From Streptomyces caniscabiei (GTDB lineage: Bacteria > Actinomycetota > Actinomycetes > Streptomycetales > Streptomycetaceae): a stretch of DNA of 64,000 bases. The position numbers were made by a program, and so were the translations under genes. The DNA is taken from the NCBI RefSeq assembly GCF_014930365.1, contig NZ_JABXWI010000014.1, positions 224,237 to 288,236 of the forward strand, given 5' to 3'. Below the pieces are notes generated by a model. It worked only from the letters and a program-made list of their open reading frames with translations, searched no databases and had not been told where the DNA came from. This document shows, piece after piece, positions 51,170-59,411 of this stretch. How positions within the stretch are numbered: position 1 is the first letter of the stretch; each line of letters begins with the position of its first letter.

Positions 51170-52513
51170 CTAGGGCTCCCACACCACCCGGTGCTCCGCC
51201 AGCGTCGCCAGGACCGCGTGGTTCGCCTCCCAGCCGTCCGGGAACTTCACGGTCACCCCCAGCTGGACCGGCTCGGTGGAGGGGTGGTCGTCCAGCAGGT
51301 CGGTCACGCCCGCCCGGCACACCACGACGCAGGCGTGCCGGTGCCGGGAGGCGAGCACGCACAGGCGGCCGGTCTCCAGGTGGAACGCCGTCGCGTCGGG
51401 GCGTCCGGAGAGCGGATGGAGGACGACCGTGACGTCGTACTCCCGCCCCTGGAGCCGGTTCGCCGTGTCCACGACCACGTCCGCGACCCCCAGCTCGGCC
51501 AGCGCGGTGCGCACGGCGGCCGCCTGGTCGCGGTGGGCCGTGCCGACGGCGATCCGGTCGGCGGTCAGCGGCACGGGCTCCTCGGACCGCTCCGAGGTCG
51601 CCGCCCCACCCCGGTCGAGGAGCCGCCGTACGACCTGGGCGACAGCCCGTACCGCCTCGGGGTCGGTGCGGGGGGTGTGCCGGGCCGGCAGCTCCAGCAG
51701 GCCCCACCCCGACTCGGCGGCCTCGTCGATGACCCGGTCCGGGCCGGAGCCGTCCGACGGCACCGCGAACCCGAGCCGCCGGTCCCCGTGGTCCGTGCCG
51801 CTGCGGAAGGGCGTGAAGGGGTAGAACGCGTCGGAGACCAGCGGCGCCGCCGACGCCGGGAGCCGCCACGACACCGGCAGCCGGTGCTGCGGCAACTCGG
51901 GGTTGTGGGCCAGCAGTGTCGTCACCGCCGAGGCCGACGGGTCGTACGACAGCCCCGCCCACTGCTCGCTGCCCACGATCGCGAACGGGTCCAACTGCCC
52001 CGGGTCGCCCACGAACAGTGCCCGCTCGAACAGCCCGGCGACCGCCAGCAGCGCGTCCGACCGCATCTGGTACGCCTCGTCGACGATCGCGTGCCGCCAC
52101 GGCTCGACGCCCTTGACGTGCGCCCACTTCGCGGCCGTGGAGATCACCACGTCCAGCCCGGCCAGATCGGTCGCCTTCGTCGACTTCCGTACGTTCGCCA
52201 GGGCGTCCAGCGCCTTGTCGTACGGGTCGCTGTCGCTGCTGTGCAGCCGGCCGACCGGCAGCTCCGGGTCCTTCTCCGCGAGCCGGACCACCAGATCGTC
52301 GACCTGCGCGTTCGTCTGTGCGATGACCATCAGGGGGCGCCCGGCGGAGGCGAGTTCGAGCGCGGCGCGGACGACGAGCGTCGACTTGCCCGCGCCGGGC
52401 GGCGAGTCGACGACGACCCCGCGCGCGTCGCCGTGCAGCGTGTCGCGCAGGATGGCGTCGGTGGCGCGGCCGGCCGCCGCCCCGGGGTCGAGCACGGCCT
52501 CGGCGGGGGTCAC
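51170..52513 (-). CDS. Superfamily 1 helicase-like ATPase
   Basis: This 447-residue protein is coupled to the gene before it by GTGA. SF1 motifs are ordered: Walker A SPPGAGKST (37-45), Ia-like VIAQTNAQVDDL, Walker B VDEAYQM, III GDPGQLDPF, V NRLQGREYDVTVV and VI ASRHRHACVVV. The layout matches the Upf1/Dna2-like SF1B group without extra domains. It would unwind or translocate on nucleic acid in concert with the nuclease at 54114. Confidence 0.88.
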   Translation of the reverse strand: MTPAEAVLDPGAAAGRATDAILRDTLHGDARGVVVDSPPGAGKSTLVVRAALELASAGRPLMVIAQTNAQVDDLVVRLAEKDPELPVGRLHSSDSDPYDKALDALANVRKSTKATDLAGLDVVISTAAKWAHVKGVEPWRHAIVDEAYQMRSDALLAVAGLFERALFVGDPGQLDPFAIVGSEQWAGLSYDPSASAVTTLLAHNPELPQHRLPVSWRLPASAAPLVSDAFYPFTPFRSGTDHGDRRLGFAVPSDGSGPDRVIDEAAESGWGLLELPARHTPRTDPEAVRAVAQVVRRLLDRGGAATSERSEEPVPLTADRIAVGTAHRDQAAAVRTALAELGVADVVVDTANRLQGREYDVTVVLHPLSGRPDATAFHLETGRLCVLASRHRHACVVVCRAGVTDLLDDHPSTEPVQLGVTVKFPDGWEANHAVLATLAEHRVVWEP

Positions 52514-54123
52514 AGGGTGTCCTCCTCGGTCACCGGGTCCGGCAGCGGCACGGCGTCGGGCTCACCCGGCGGCCCGCCGTGCGTCCACGGTGTGTCCTCC
52601 GGGTCGGGCAGCTTCGCCCCGCCCCGCTGGTCGTGTTCGAAGAGGGTGAAGCAGAGCAGGTCCCCCTTCTCCGGGACGGACCCCGCCTCCGGCTCCTTGC
52701 CGCGCCCCATCTTGTCCATGATCCGCAGCACCAGCAGGCTCTCGCCCCCGCCGGCCGCCTCGCCCTGCTCGTGCCCCACGAACTCCGCCGTCTGCGGCTT
52801 CCCGCCCAGCGAGCGGTACACCTTCGCGCGCTCCCCGAGATGCGGCCGGTCCCGCGTCAGCAGGGTGACCAGCGGCCGCGGGCTCGGGCGTCTGCCCTCG
52901 CTGTACGCCATGACCACGTCCACCACCTCACCGGCGAACGCCTCCCCGGCCAGCCGCCGCCCGGCCATCACCAGCGGGTCGTCCAGGGCCTCCTGGGCGT
53001 CGAGGCGGGCCTGTTCACGCTCGCGCGCGGCCAGCTTGTTCGCCGCGGTGACCGCGTCGTCGATGCGCGGCTGCGGGGGCTCCCCGGCGACGATCCGGTC
53101 CCGGTGGCCGGTGAAGGACCAGCGGTCGCGGGTCCACCGGTCGGCCGCGTGGGCCCCCTCCGGCAGGGCGCGCAGCAGGTCGAGGCCGTGCCACACCGCG
53201 TCCCAGGTGGGCCGGGTGCGGCTGTCGACCAGGGCGCGGATCTCCCGCTCGGCGGCGGTCAGCGCGCCCAGCCGGTCGTCGGCCTCCAGACCGTCCTCGG
53301 CGGCGGCCAGCGCGAGCCGCGCCCGGTCGTACCGCTCGATGGCCGGGGCCAGCAGCTTGTTGTCGAACGCCGGATCGGTGGCGGGTCCGGCGGGCGGGCA
53401 CAGCAACTGGCCGTCGGCGTCCCGCGCCAGCTCCGCCCGCCGCGCCGCCTCCTCGCCCGACTCCCCGTCCGGCGGGTCGATCCAGGCGAGCAGCGACCCG
53501 AGGTGCTGGTCCTCCACCCCGGACTGGCCGGTGGCCCAGTGCTTCGACAGCAGGTCGGTGAGCGCGAGCAGCAGCGAGGAGCCCGGCACCCGTGCCCGCT
53601 CCCCGAAGTGGGTGAGCCACCGCCCGAGCAACGGCACCCGCGGCGGTGCCGGATGGGGCGCCTCCGGGTCCTGCTCGGCGGTGCGCCGGAACCGCATGGA
53701 GCGCCCGAGGAGCCGTAGGAAGTCGATGCCCGTCCGGCTCGGCAGGATCAACTGCGGGGCGTCCGCGCACAGTTCGACCTCGACCTTGACGCGTTTGCCG
53801 GTCTCCGGGTCGGTCTCGCTCCGCTCGGCGGCCTCCACCACGTCGGCGTAGCCGTCCACGTACGGCAGGACGATGTCGGCGAGCTCGGCGAGGAACGCGA
53901 AGCGCAGGTCACGGTCGCGGGGCTGCGGCACCACCAGCAGGCGGGGCGCGTCCCGGTCGGTGCCGACGAGCGCGCCGAGCGGGGCGCCCGCCTCACCGGC
54001 GGTGATGAGCGGCACGAGCACGAGGGGGTGGGCGGAGAGGTGCCGGTGCAGGACGGTGGCGGCGGGCTGGGCGCGGCCCGTGCTGACGGCTTCGAGGCGG
54101 GCGAGGGTGGCGATCAGCGACAC
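52510..54123 (-). CDS. Unrecognised 537-residue protein of the nuclease-helicase module
   Basis: Starting at GTG 54123, it overlaps the nuclease gene by 10 nt and the helicase by 4 nt. Visible segments are HPLVLVPLITAGEAGAPLGALVG, LLVVPQPRDRDLRFAFLAELAD, a mixed charged middle (residues about 200-400) and a C-terminal beta part (SLLVLRIMDKMGRGK, GDLLCFTLFEHDQ). There are no membrane helices and no known motif. Its fixed place between nuclease and helicase suggests a structural subunit of one complex, which is inference. Confidence 0.85.
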   Translation of the reverse strand: MSLIATLARLEAVSTGRAQPAATVLHRHLSAHPLVLVPLITAGEAGAPLGALVGTDRDAPRLLVVPQPRDRDLRFAFLAELADIVLPYVDGYADVVEAAERSETDPETGKRVKVEVELCADAPQLILPSRTGIDFLRLLGRSMRFRRTAEQDPEAPHPAPPRVPLLGRWLTHFGERARVPGSSLLLALTDLLSKHWATGQSGVEDQHLGSLLAWIDPPDGESGEEAARRAELARDADGQLLCPPAGPATDPAFDNKLLAPAIERYDRARLALAAAEDGLEADDRLGALTAAEREIRALVDSRTRPTWDAVWHGLDLLRALPEGAHAADRWTRDRWSFTGHRDRIVAGEPPQPRIDDAVTAANKLAAREREQARLDAQEALDDPLVMAGRRLAGEAFAGEVVDVVMAYSEGRRPSPRPLVTLLTRDRPHLGERAKVYRSLGGKPQTAEFVGHEQGEAAGGGESLLVLRIMDKMGRGKEPEAGSVPEKGDLLCFTLFEHDQRGGAKLPDPEDTPWTHGGPPGEPDAVPLPDPVTEEDTL

Positions 54124-55325
54124 GGAACCCCCTCCGGCGCCGAGCCGGGAAGGGTGGCCGCCAGCGCCTCGGCCCGTAGCTCCGCCGCTCTGCGCAGCGC
54201 GGCCACGGCCGGGTCGTCCGGGTCGCCGGCGAGGCCGTGGGCCGCCGCCAGCACGTCGTCGACGGTGGTGAGGCCGCCGAGCTCCGCGCGTGCGGCCCGG
54301 CCCAGGGACGTCACCGCGCCCTCCGTGCGGGAGCGGGCCCGGCAGTGGAAGGCGAGTTCACAGGCGGCGAGGCACTCGGGGGCGTAGGCCGCGGGCAGCG
54401 CCTCGACGGCCGTCGTCAGCTGCTCCCGGGGCTGGTCCGGGGCGAAACAGGTGCCCTCGGGCAGCTCGTCCGCGATCTCCTCGATGCGGGTCAGCCGGGT
54501 CAACTGGCGCCGGGTGACCGCCCGCTGCTTGCGGATGTCCACCGCCGCGGCCGTCGGGAGGTTGGTGAAGTCCTTGGGGCAGACCAGCAGCACCCGGTGG
54601 CGGACCTCCGGCGCGGGGGCGCCCCCGCGGCTCCCGCCGCCGAGCCGGGCGGCGACCTCCTCCAGCGCCAGCACGTACACCGCGGACTGGCGGGCGGCGG
54701 CGCCCACCTTCGCCGGGTCCGCCGAACCGTCCAGCATCGGGAAGGACTTGATCTCGACGACCGACCAGGTGCCGTCCGGGTGGACCACCACCGCGTCCGG
54801 CTCCAGGAACGCGGGGGAGCCCGCGACGTCGAGTGCGAGCATGGGGTGGTCGAGCAGCGTCCAGCCGCCGGTGTCCGTGGCCTCGCGCAGCGCCAGTGCC
54901 GTACGGGCGGCGCGGCCCTCGGGGCCGACGGCGGCGAGGTCGGGGACCGAGGCCGAGGCCGGCGGCTCGGCGCCGGGATCCAGTCTCTCGTGCACCAGCC
55001 GCAGCAGCTCCGCGCCGCCGTCCGCCTTGACGCGGGCCTCGAAGGCGTTGCCCCGCATGAAGGCGAACTGGGACTGGCCGAAGGCGGAGGGCGAGCCGAG
55101 CGCGCCCGCCAGGACCGCCTTGTTCACCCCCGCGCCGTCCAGCAGCGCGCGGCGCTCGCAGCCCGGGTTGGCCGCGAGCGCGGCGAGGGCGCGGGCGTCC
55201 AGCGCCTTGGGTGGGACCTCGGGTCCGCGCAGCTCAGCGAGCCGCTGCCGCAGCGCTGTCCCCTGCTTCCGAGGGGGCGGCACCCGGCTCGGGTTCGGTG
55301 ATCCGCTGCCGTGGAATTCGCTCAC
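54114..55325 (-). CDS. PD-(D/E)XK (RecB/Cas4-like) nuclease with predicted Fe-S cluster
   Basis: With GTG 55325 as start (an in-frame TTG at 55355 is possible; neither has a Shine-Dalgarno) the protein has 403 residues. Asp177 (FLEPDAVVV), Glu191-x-Lys193 (WSVVEIKSFP) and the Gln213-xxx-Tyr217 motif (RQSAVYVLAL) define a RecB-family nuclease. Cys56 (ANPGCERRALL) before the domain and a C-terminal cluster Cys293, Cys318, Cys322, Cys328 (PECLAACELAFHC) resemble the Fe-S ligands of Cas4, AddB and Dna2. The start overlaps the PAP2 gene by 92 nt. Confidence 0.85.
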   Translation of the reverse strand: MSEFHGSGSPNPSRVPPPRKQGTALRQRLAELRGPEVPPKALDARALAALAANPGCERRALLDGAGVNKAVLAGALGSPSAFGQSQFAFMRGNAFEARVKADGGAELLRLVHERLDPGAEPPASASVPDLAAVGPEGRAARTALALREATDTGGWTLLDHPMLALDVAGSPAFLEPDAVVVHPDGTWSVVEIKSFPMLDGSADPAKVGAAARQSAVYVLALEEVAARLGGGSRGGAPAPEVRHRVLLVCPKDFTNLPTAAAVDIRKQRAVTRRQLTRLTRIEEIADELPEGTCFAPDQPREQLTTAVEALPAAYAPECLAACELAFHCRARSRTEGAVTSLGRAARAELGGLTTVDDVLAAAHGLAGDPDDPAVAALRRAAELRAEALAATLPGSAPEGVPCR

Positions 55326-56271
55326 CCGGGGAAGTCTGGCACTCTCCACTGACAATGGGGGAGATCGAGGCCCGAGAGGCGGCCGTGACCGCGGTGGCGG
55401 TGGCGGGCTCCTGCGCGCGCGGTCGGTCGTCGCCGTCGAGCCGGCTCGCGGCCATCGCGCCGAGGCCGAGCGAGCCGCGCCACTGGTCCGCCAGCCGCAG
55501 CACCAGCGGCGTCAGCAGCAGGCCCACCCCCATCACGGCGGCGCCCGCCACCGCGTCGAGGAAGTAGTGGTTCGCGGTGCCCATCACGACGATCGTGGTG
55601 ATCAGCGGGTAGGCGACGGCCGCGGTCCGCGCGAGCCGTGAGCCGCCCGCGAAGCGCCACAGGATCACCCCGCACCACAGGGCCCAGCCGACGTGCAGGC
55701 TCGGCATCGCCGCGTACTGGTTCGTCATGCCGCCCAGGCCCCGGGGCGCGCTGGCCTCGCCGCCCCACCAGCCCCACGAGCTGTACTGGGCCATGGTGTC
55801 GACGAAGCCGTGGGCGGGGTCGAGCAGCCGGGGCGGGCAGGTGGGCAGCAGGGTGAAGCCGATGAGGCCGATGAAGGTGGAGGTCAGCAGCCAGGTGCGG
55901 GCCGCGCGGTAGCGCACGGTGCGGGACCGGAAGAGCCAGACCAGGAGCACGGGGGTGACCAGGTAGTGCAGCGAGGCGTACCAGAAGTCGGCGGGTATCC
56001 CGATCCAGGGTTCACGGGTGAACAGACGGTTCAGCGGATGCTCGGCGTTGAGCCGGAACGCCTTCTCGATCCGCAGGATCGCCAGACCGTGCTCGACGGC
56101 GTGGGAGGTGTCGCCGCGGGCGAGCAGGCGGCCCGCCGAGTACGCCCCGTACACCAGGAGGATCAGCGGCAGCTCGGTCCACCAGCGGAGCCGCGTGCCC
56201 GGCGCCGCCTCGGTAACCGGTGCGCCGGTCTTTCTGGAAACCGGTGCCTCGGTCGCCTCGGTCTGCGGCAT
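55234..56271 (-). CDS. PAP2/inositolphosphotransferase-type membrane phosphatase
   Basis: The 345-residue protein (GGGGGAGG before ATG 56271) has six or so helices. MPSLHVGWALW and ANHYFLDAVAG carry the phosphatase-motif His residues and Asp of the AUR1/PAP2 family. It probably moves or removes a phosphate on a lipid or inositol head group. The last 80 residues are a cytoplasmic polar tail encoded over the start of the nuclease gene; that long overlap is unusual and may mean the tail is dispensable. Confidence 0.87.
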   Translation of the reverse strand: MPQTEATEAPVSRKTGAPVTEAAPGTRLRWWTELPLILLVYGAYSAGRLLARGDTSHAVEHGLAILRIEKAFRLNAEHPLNRLFTREPWIGIPADFWYASLHYLVTPVLLVWLFRSRTVRYRAARTWLLTSTFIGLIGFTLLPTCPPRLLDPAHGFVDTMAQYSSWGWWGGEASAPRGLGGMTNQYAAMPSLHVGWALWCGVILWRFAGGSRLARTAAVAYPLITTIVVMGTANHYFLDAVAGAAVMGVGLLLTPLVLRLADQWRGSLGLGAMAASRLDGDDRPRAQEPATATAVTAASRASISPIVSGECQTSPGERIPRQRITEPEPGAAPSEAGDSAAAAAR

Positions 56272-56469
56272 CCGAACGTCCTCCCCCGTCTGTGTGTGTC
56301 GCTGCGTCGATGTTCATCTGTGTGTGGTGCTGGTGTGGCTCTTGAGCAAGACGATGTCCAAGACGCTGGGATCGTCCGTCGGGTTGCCCCACGACAGCGT
56401 GAGCGATGATGGAGGCATCCGCCTCCGATTTCTCCCTTCTCGCGAGAAGGACCCCCGGAAAGGTCGCTC

Positions 56470-57066
56470 ATGGCACCGCGCATCCTGCTGGCCCGGCACG
56501 GACAGACGGAATGGTCCCTGCTCGGAAAGCACACCGGCAGGACGGACATCCCGCTCCTCGAAGAGGGCCGGCGCGGCGCCAAGCTCCTCGGGGAGCGTCT
56601 GCACCGGGCGCCCCTGGACGGGCTGCCCGGTGTCGACGTCCGTACGAGTCCCCTCTCCCGCGCGCGTGAGACCTGCGATCTGGCCGGCTTCGGCGACCGG
56701 GCCACCGAGTGGGACACGCTGATGGAGGTGGACTACGGGGCGTACGAGGGACTGACCCCCGCCGAGATCCAGGCCTTCCGGCCGGGCTGGCTGATGTGGC
56801 GCGACGGCGTCCCCGACGGCGAGACCCTGGAGCAGCTCTCCGCGCGCGCGGACGAGGTGGTCGCATGGGCGCGGTCCGCCGAGCGCGACGTGCTCGTCTT
56901 CGCCCACGGACATGTGCTGCGCTCCATAGCCGCCCGCTGGCTGGGCCTGGACCTCGGCTTCGCCGCCCGCGTCCGCCTCAACCCGACGTCCCTGTCGGTC
57001 CTCGGCTGGGCCTACGGCGACCCGGCGATCGAGTCCTGGAACGACACGGGGCACCTGGCGGGCTGA
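56470..57066 (+). CDS. Histidine phosphatase (phosphoglycerate-mutase-like)
   Basis: The 198-residue protein has the phospho-acceptor motif LLARHGQTEWS (His10), TSPLSRARET, catalytic Glu in MEVDYGAYEG and FAHGHVLRSIAARW. It belongs to branch 1 of the histidine phosphatase superfamily; a substrate cannot be assigned. The gene is single, divergent from the PAP2 gene. Confidence 0.92.
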   Translation: MAPRILLARHGQTEWSLLGKHTGRTDIPLLEEGRRGAKLLGERLHRAPLDGLPGVDVRTSPLSRARETCDLAGFGDRATEWDTLMEVDYGAYEGLTPAEIQAFRPGWLMWRDGVPDGETLEQLSARADEVVAWARSAERDVLVFAHGHVLRSIAARWLGLDLGFAARVRLNPTSLSVLGWAYGDPAIESWNDTGHLAG

Positions 57067-57109
57067 GGCGCGTGCACTCGGGGCCCGCCGCCCCGGCCGG
57101 AACCGGCGG

Positions 57110-58621
57110 TCAGGCCGTCCGCGCGACCCCCGCGTGGCGTTCCAGGAACGCCGACACCCCCGACGCCCGCCGGTGCGGCAGCAGGACCCGTGCCGTGCCC
57201 GCCAGCATCTGCTGGACACGGGAGGACTGGACCTCGTCGAGGAGGTCGAGGACCCGCATGCCGGCGGCCGCGGCCTCGTCGGGACGCCCCCCGCGCGCGA
57301 GGTCGTCCGCGAGTTCGGCGGTGTAGAGCGCGATGTTCCGGGTGAAGTGCGGGTTCTGCAGACCGGCCGCCCGGCGCGCGTGCCGGGCCGCCCGGGGCCA
57401 GTCGCCCAGCGTCGACCAGCACTGCGCCTCCAGGCCCTCCAGCTCGGCCTCCCCGTAGAAGCTCATCCACTCCGGGTCGGCCTCGGCGGCGCCGCGCCCG
57501 AACAGGGCGTGGGCGCGGGCCAGCGCCTGCTCGCACCCGGTGCGGTCGGCGAGCCCCGCCCAGCCGCCCGCCTCCCGCAGCGCCAGCAGGGACATCAGCC
57601 GGGGCGAGCCCAGCGGCCGGGCGACCCGCTGCGCGGCCTGCGCCGCCCGGACCGCCTCACGCGGCCGGCCCGCGTCGCGCGCCAGGAACGCCGTGTTGCA
57701 GAACGCGTGCGCCTCGAGACCCGGGTCCCCGGACATCCGGGCCGTGGCGAGCGCCTCCGCGTAGTGCGAGCGGGCGTCGTCGAAGCGCCCCGAGTCATGG
57801 GCCAGCCAGCCCACGGAGATGGCCAGTTCGCCCGCCCCCGCGTACAGCCGGTCGGCGGTGCGCTGCCGGGTGGTGCCCGCGTCGAGCAGTGCGTACGCGG
57901 CCCGCAGCGGCGCCGAGGCCCTGCGGTACAGCCCGTCCGCCCCGTGCCGGTCGTCCAGCAGCCGGATCTTGCGCACGGCGGCTTCGAGGGCCCCCGCCTC
58001 CCCCGTGCCCGCCCGGTGCACGGGCCGGGGCGCGGCCGAGGCCGCGCCGCCGAGGGCGAAGGGGCCGAGGGAGGCGGCCGCCATCGCGGCGGTACCTCCG
58101 GTCATGAACGCGCGACGCTGCACGTCGCTCTCCTCGTCGTTCTGGTACGCCTGGTGCGTGCCCCGCCGGCCGCGCACATAGCCCGTGTCGCCCCGCGGGT
58201 CCTGCATGTCGTACATCTCTTGCGTGTCATACGGCTCGTACGCCCCTTCCGCCTCACCCTCCCTTCCGTATGAGGAGTGCGAGCGGCTCTTGTTGCGAGG
58301 GGAGGGCGCCTCGTCGGTGGGGCGCGCCCCCCGACCGCGTACCTCCGCGCGGGGCGCGAAACCCAGGTCCGTCAGCGTTCGGCCGGGAAACATGTGCAGG
58401 AACACCCGTTCGTACGCGTAGTTCGGGCAGCGGATCTCGCCCGCCTCGACCCGTCCGACGTACCGCGCGTCACAGCTCACCCGCTCGCCGATCTCACGCG
58501 CGGCCCGCCGCACCGCGGCGGCGAACTCGCCCGGCGAGCGCTGCCCGCGCAGCTGCCTGAAGGCGGAATTCGGCCGTTGTGGACGGGGGGACTGGGACGA
58601 GGTCACCGATGACGACGTCAT
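57110..58621 (-). CDS. HTH-TPR regulator with internal Tat-like segment (NsdA/NsdB-like family)
   Basis: The 503-residue protein starts at ATG 58621. An N-terminal HTH-like region (SPGEFAAAVRRAAREIGERVSCDARYVGRVEAGEI, about 30-65) is followed by a variable Tyr/Gly/Asp-rich linker, then QRRAFMTGGTAAMAAASLGPFALGGAASAAP (about 165-195), which reads like a twin-arginine signal, and a helical TPR-like domain (about 210-503; DSGRFDDARSHYAEAL and similar repeats). The composition resembles Streptomyces regulators of the NsdA type that affect development and antibiotics. The DNA-binding role is inferred. Confidence 0.82.
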   Translation of the reverse strand: MTSSSVTSSQSPRPQRPNSAFRQLRGQRSPGEFAAAVRRAAREIGERVSCDARYVGRVEAGEIRCPNYAYERVFLHMFPGRTLTDLGFAPRAEVRGRGARPTDEAPSPRNKSRSHSSYGREGEAEGAYEPYDTQEMYDMQDPRGDTGYVRGRRGTHQAYQNDEESDVQRRAFMTGGTAAMAAASLGPFALGGAASAAPRPVHRAGTGEAGALEAAVRKIRLLDDRHGADGLYRRASAPLRAAYALLDAGTTRQRTADRLYAGAGELAISVGWLAHDSGRFDDARSHYAEALATARMSGDPGLEAHAFCNTAFLARDAGRPREAVRAAQAAQRVARPLGSPRLMSLLALREAGGWAGLADRTGCEQALARAHALFGRGAAEADPEWMSFYGEAELEGLEAQCWSTLGDWPRAARHARRAAGLQNPHFTRNIALYTAELADDLARGGRPDEAAAAGMRVLDLLDEVQSSRVQQMLAGTARVLLPHRRASGVSAFLERHAGVARTA

Positions 58622-58879
58622 GGCCGGGCCCTCTCTCGCGAACCGTCGAACCATGCCGGATTCAGTAGGACTTGTATGCGTGGTGCACGGTTGGTTCCGC
58701 TGTGTCCGGCGGGGCAAGAACGTACCCGCCCCATCGGGGCCCCCACGCGAGGTTTGGCTACAAACCGGATATCTCATCCAGGATCTGCCATGAACTGCCA
58801 TCCTTTGCGGCGCAGTTTCGCCGTAGCCGTTGACAGGGAGGCGCGTTGGGCAGGGCGCTGGTAGGCGTGGGAGGCCCGG

Positions 58880-59254
58880 ATGAAGAACCTCGAACCCCGT
58901 TCCGATTGCGACCTGGTGACCGTGCCCACGCGGCAGGGGCTGGAGGCCGTCGACATCCTGCGGCGGGGCGCCCTCGACGCGGTGGGGCCCGTCATGACGG
59001 TCGGACCCGTACTGCACGACGACACGTGCGACACGCTCGGATTCCTGGTGCCGCCCGGTACGGCCGACGCGTGGGACGTGCCCGGGAGCACCTGCACACA
59101 GAGCGACGGGCGGGGGGCCGTCCTGGCTCCTCCGGAGGGCGCGGGCTGGCTGCTGCCGCCGGGGGAGGCGGACCTCGCGACCGATCCGACGGTGCTGCGC
59201 GCCGCGCTGGGGGAGGCGGCGCGGCTGATCGAGGCCGCGGACAACTGCCTTTGA
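58880..59254 (+). CDS. Conserved hypothetical protein, 124 residues
   Basis: ATG 58880 follows GGAGG at 5-nt spacing. The soluble acidic protein (CDLVTVPTRQGLEAVDILRRG, GPVLHDDTCDTLGFLVPPGTADAWDVPGS, GWLLPPGEADLATDP) has three Cys and no membrane segment. I know this only as a conserved actinobacterial type, possibly a bifunctional-DNA-primase-like or immunity-scale protein; no function is claimed. It is divergent from the HTH-TPR regulator, a likely local controller. Confidence 0.75.
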   Translation: MKNLEPRSDCDLVTVPTRQGLEAVDILRRGALDAVGPVMTVGPVLHDDTCDTLGFLVPPGTADAWDVPGSTCTQSDGRGAVLAPPEGAGWLLPPGEADLATDPTVLRAALGEAARLIEAADNCL

Positions 59255-59316
59255 TTTCAGCGCCGGTCGCCGTGGGGGTTCTGTTCGTCGCCGGGTGCGG
59301 GTTCGTCGTGGTTGAA

Positions 59317-59337
59317 CGCGCAGTTCCCCGCACCCCT
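59317..59337 (+). repeat. REP core, single copy
   Basis: CGCGCAGTTCCCCGCACCCC, one mismatch to the family core, preceded by GGGTGCGGGTTCGTCGTGG like the other copies. It lies between two plus-strand genes. Confidence 0.8.
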
Positions 59338-59411
59338 GGAACGGGCCTGCGGCCCGAAGGGTGCGCTCCCCATGCGGCGCGGCTGTCCGCGTCCAGGCCG
59401 ATAATGGGTGA

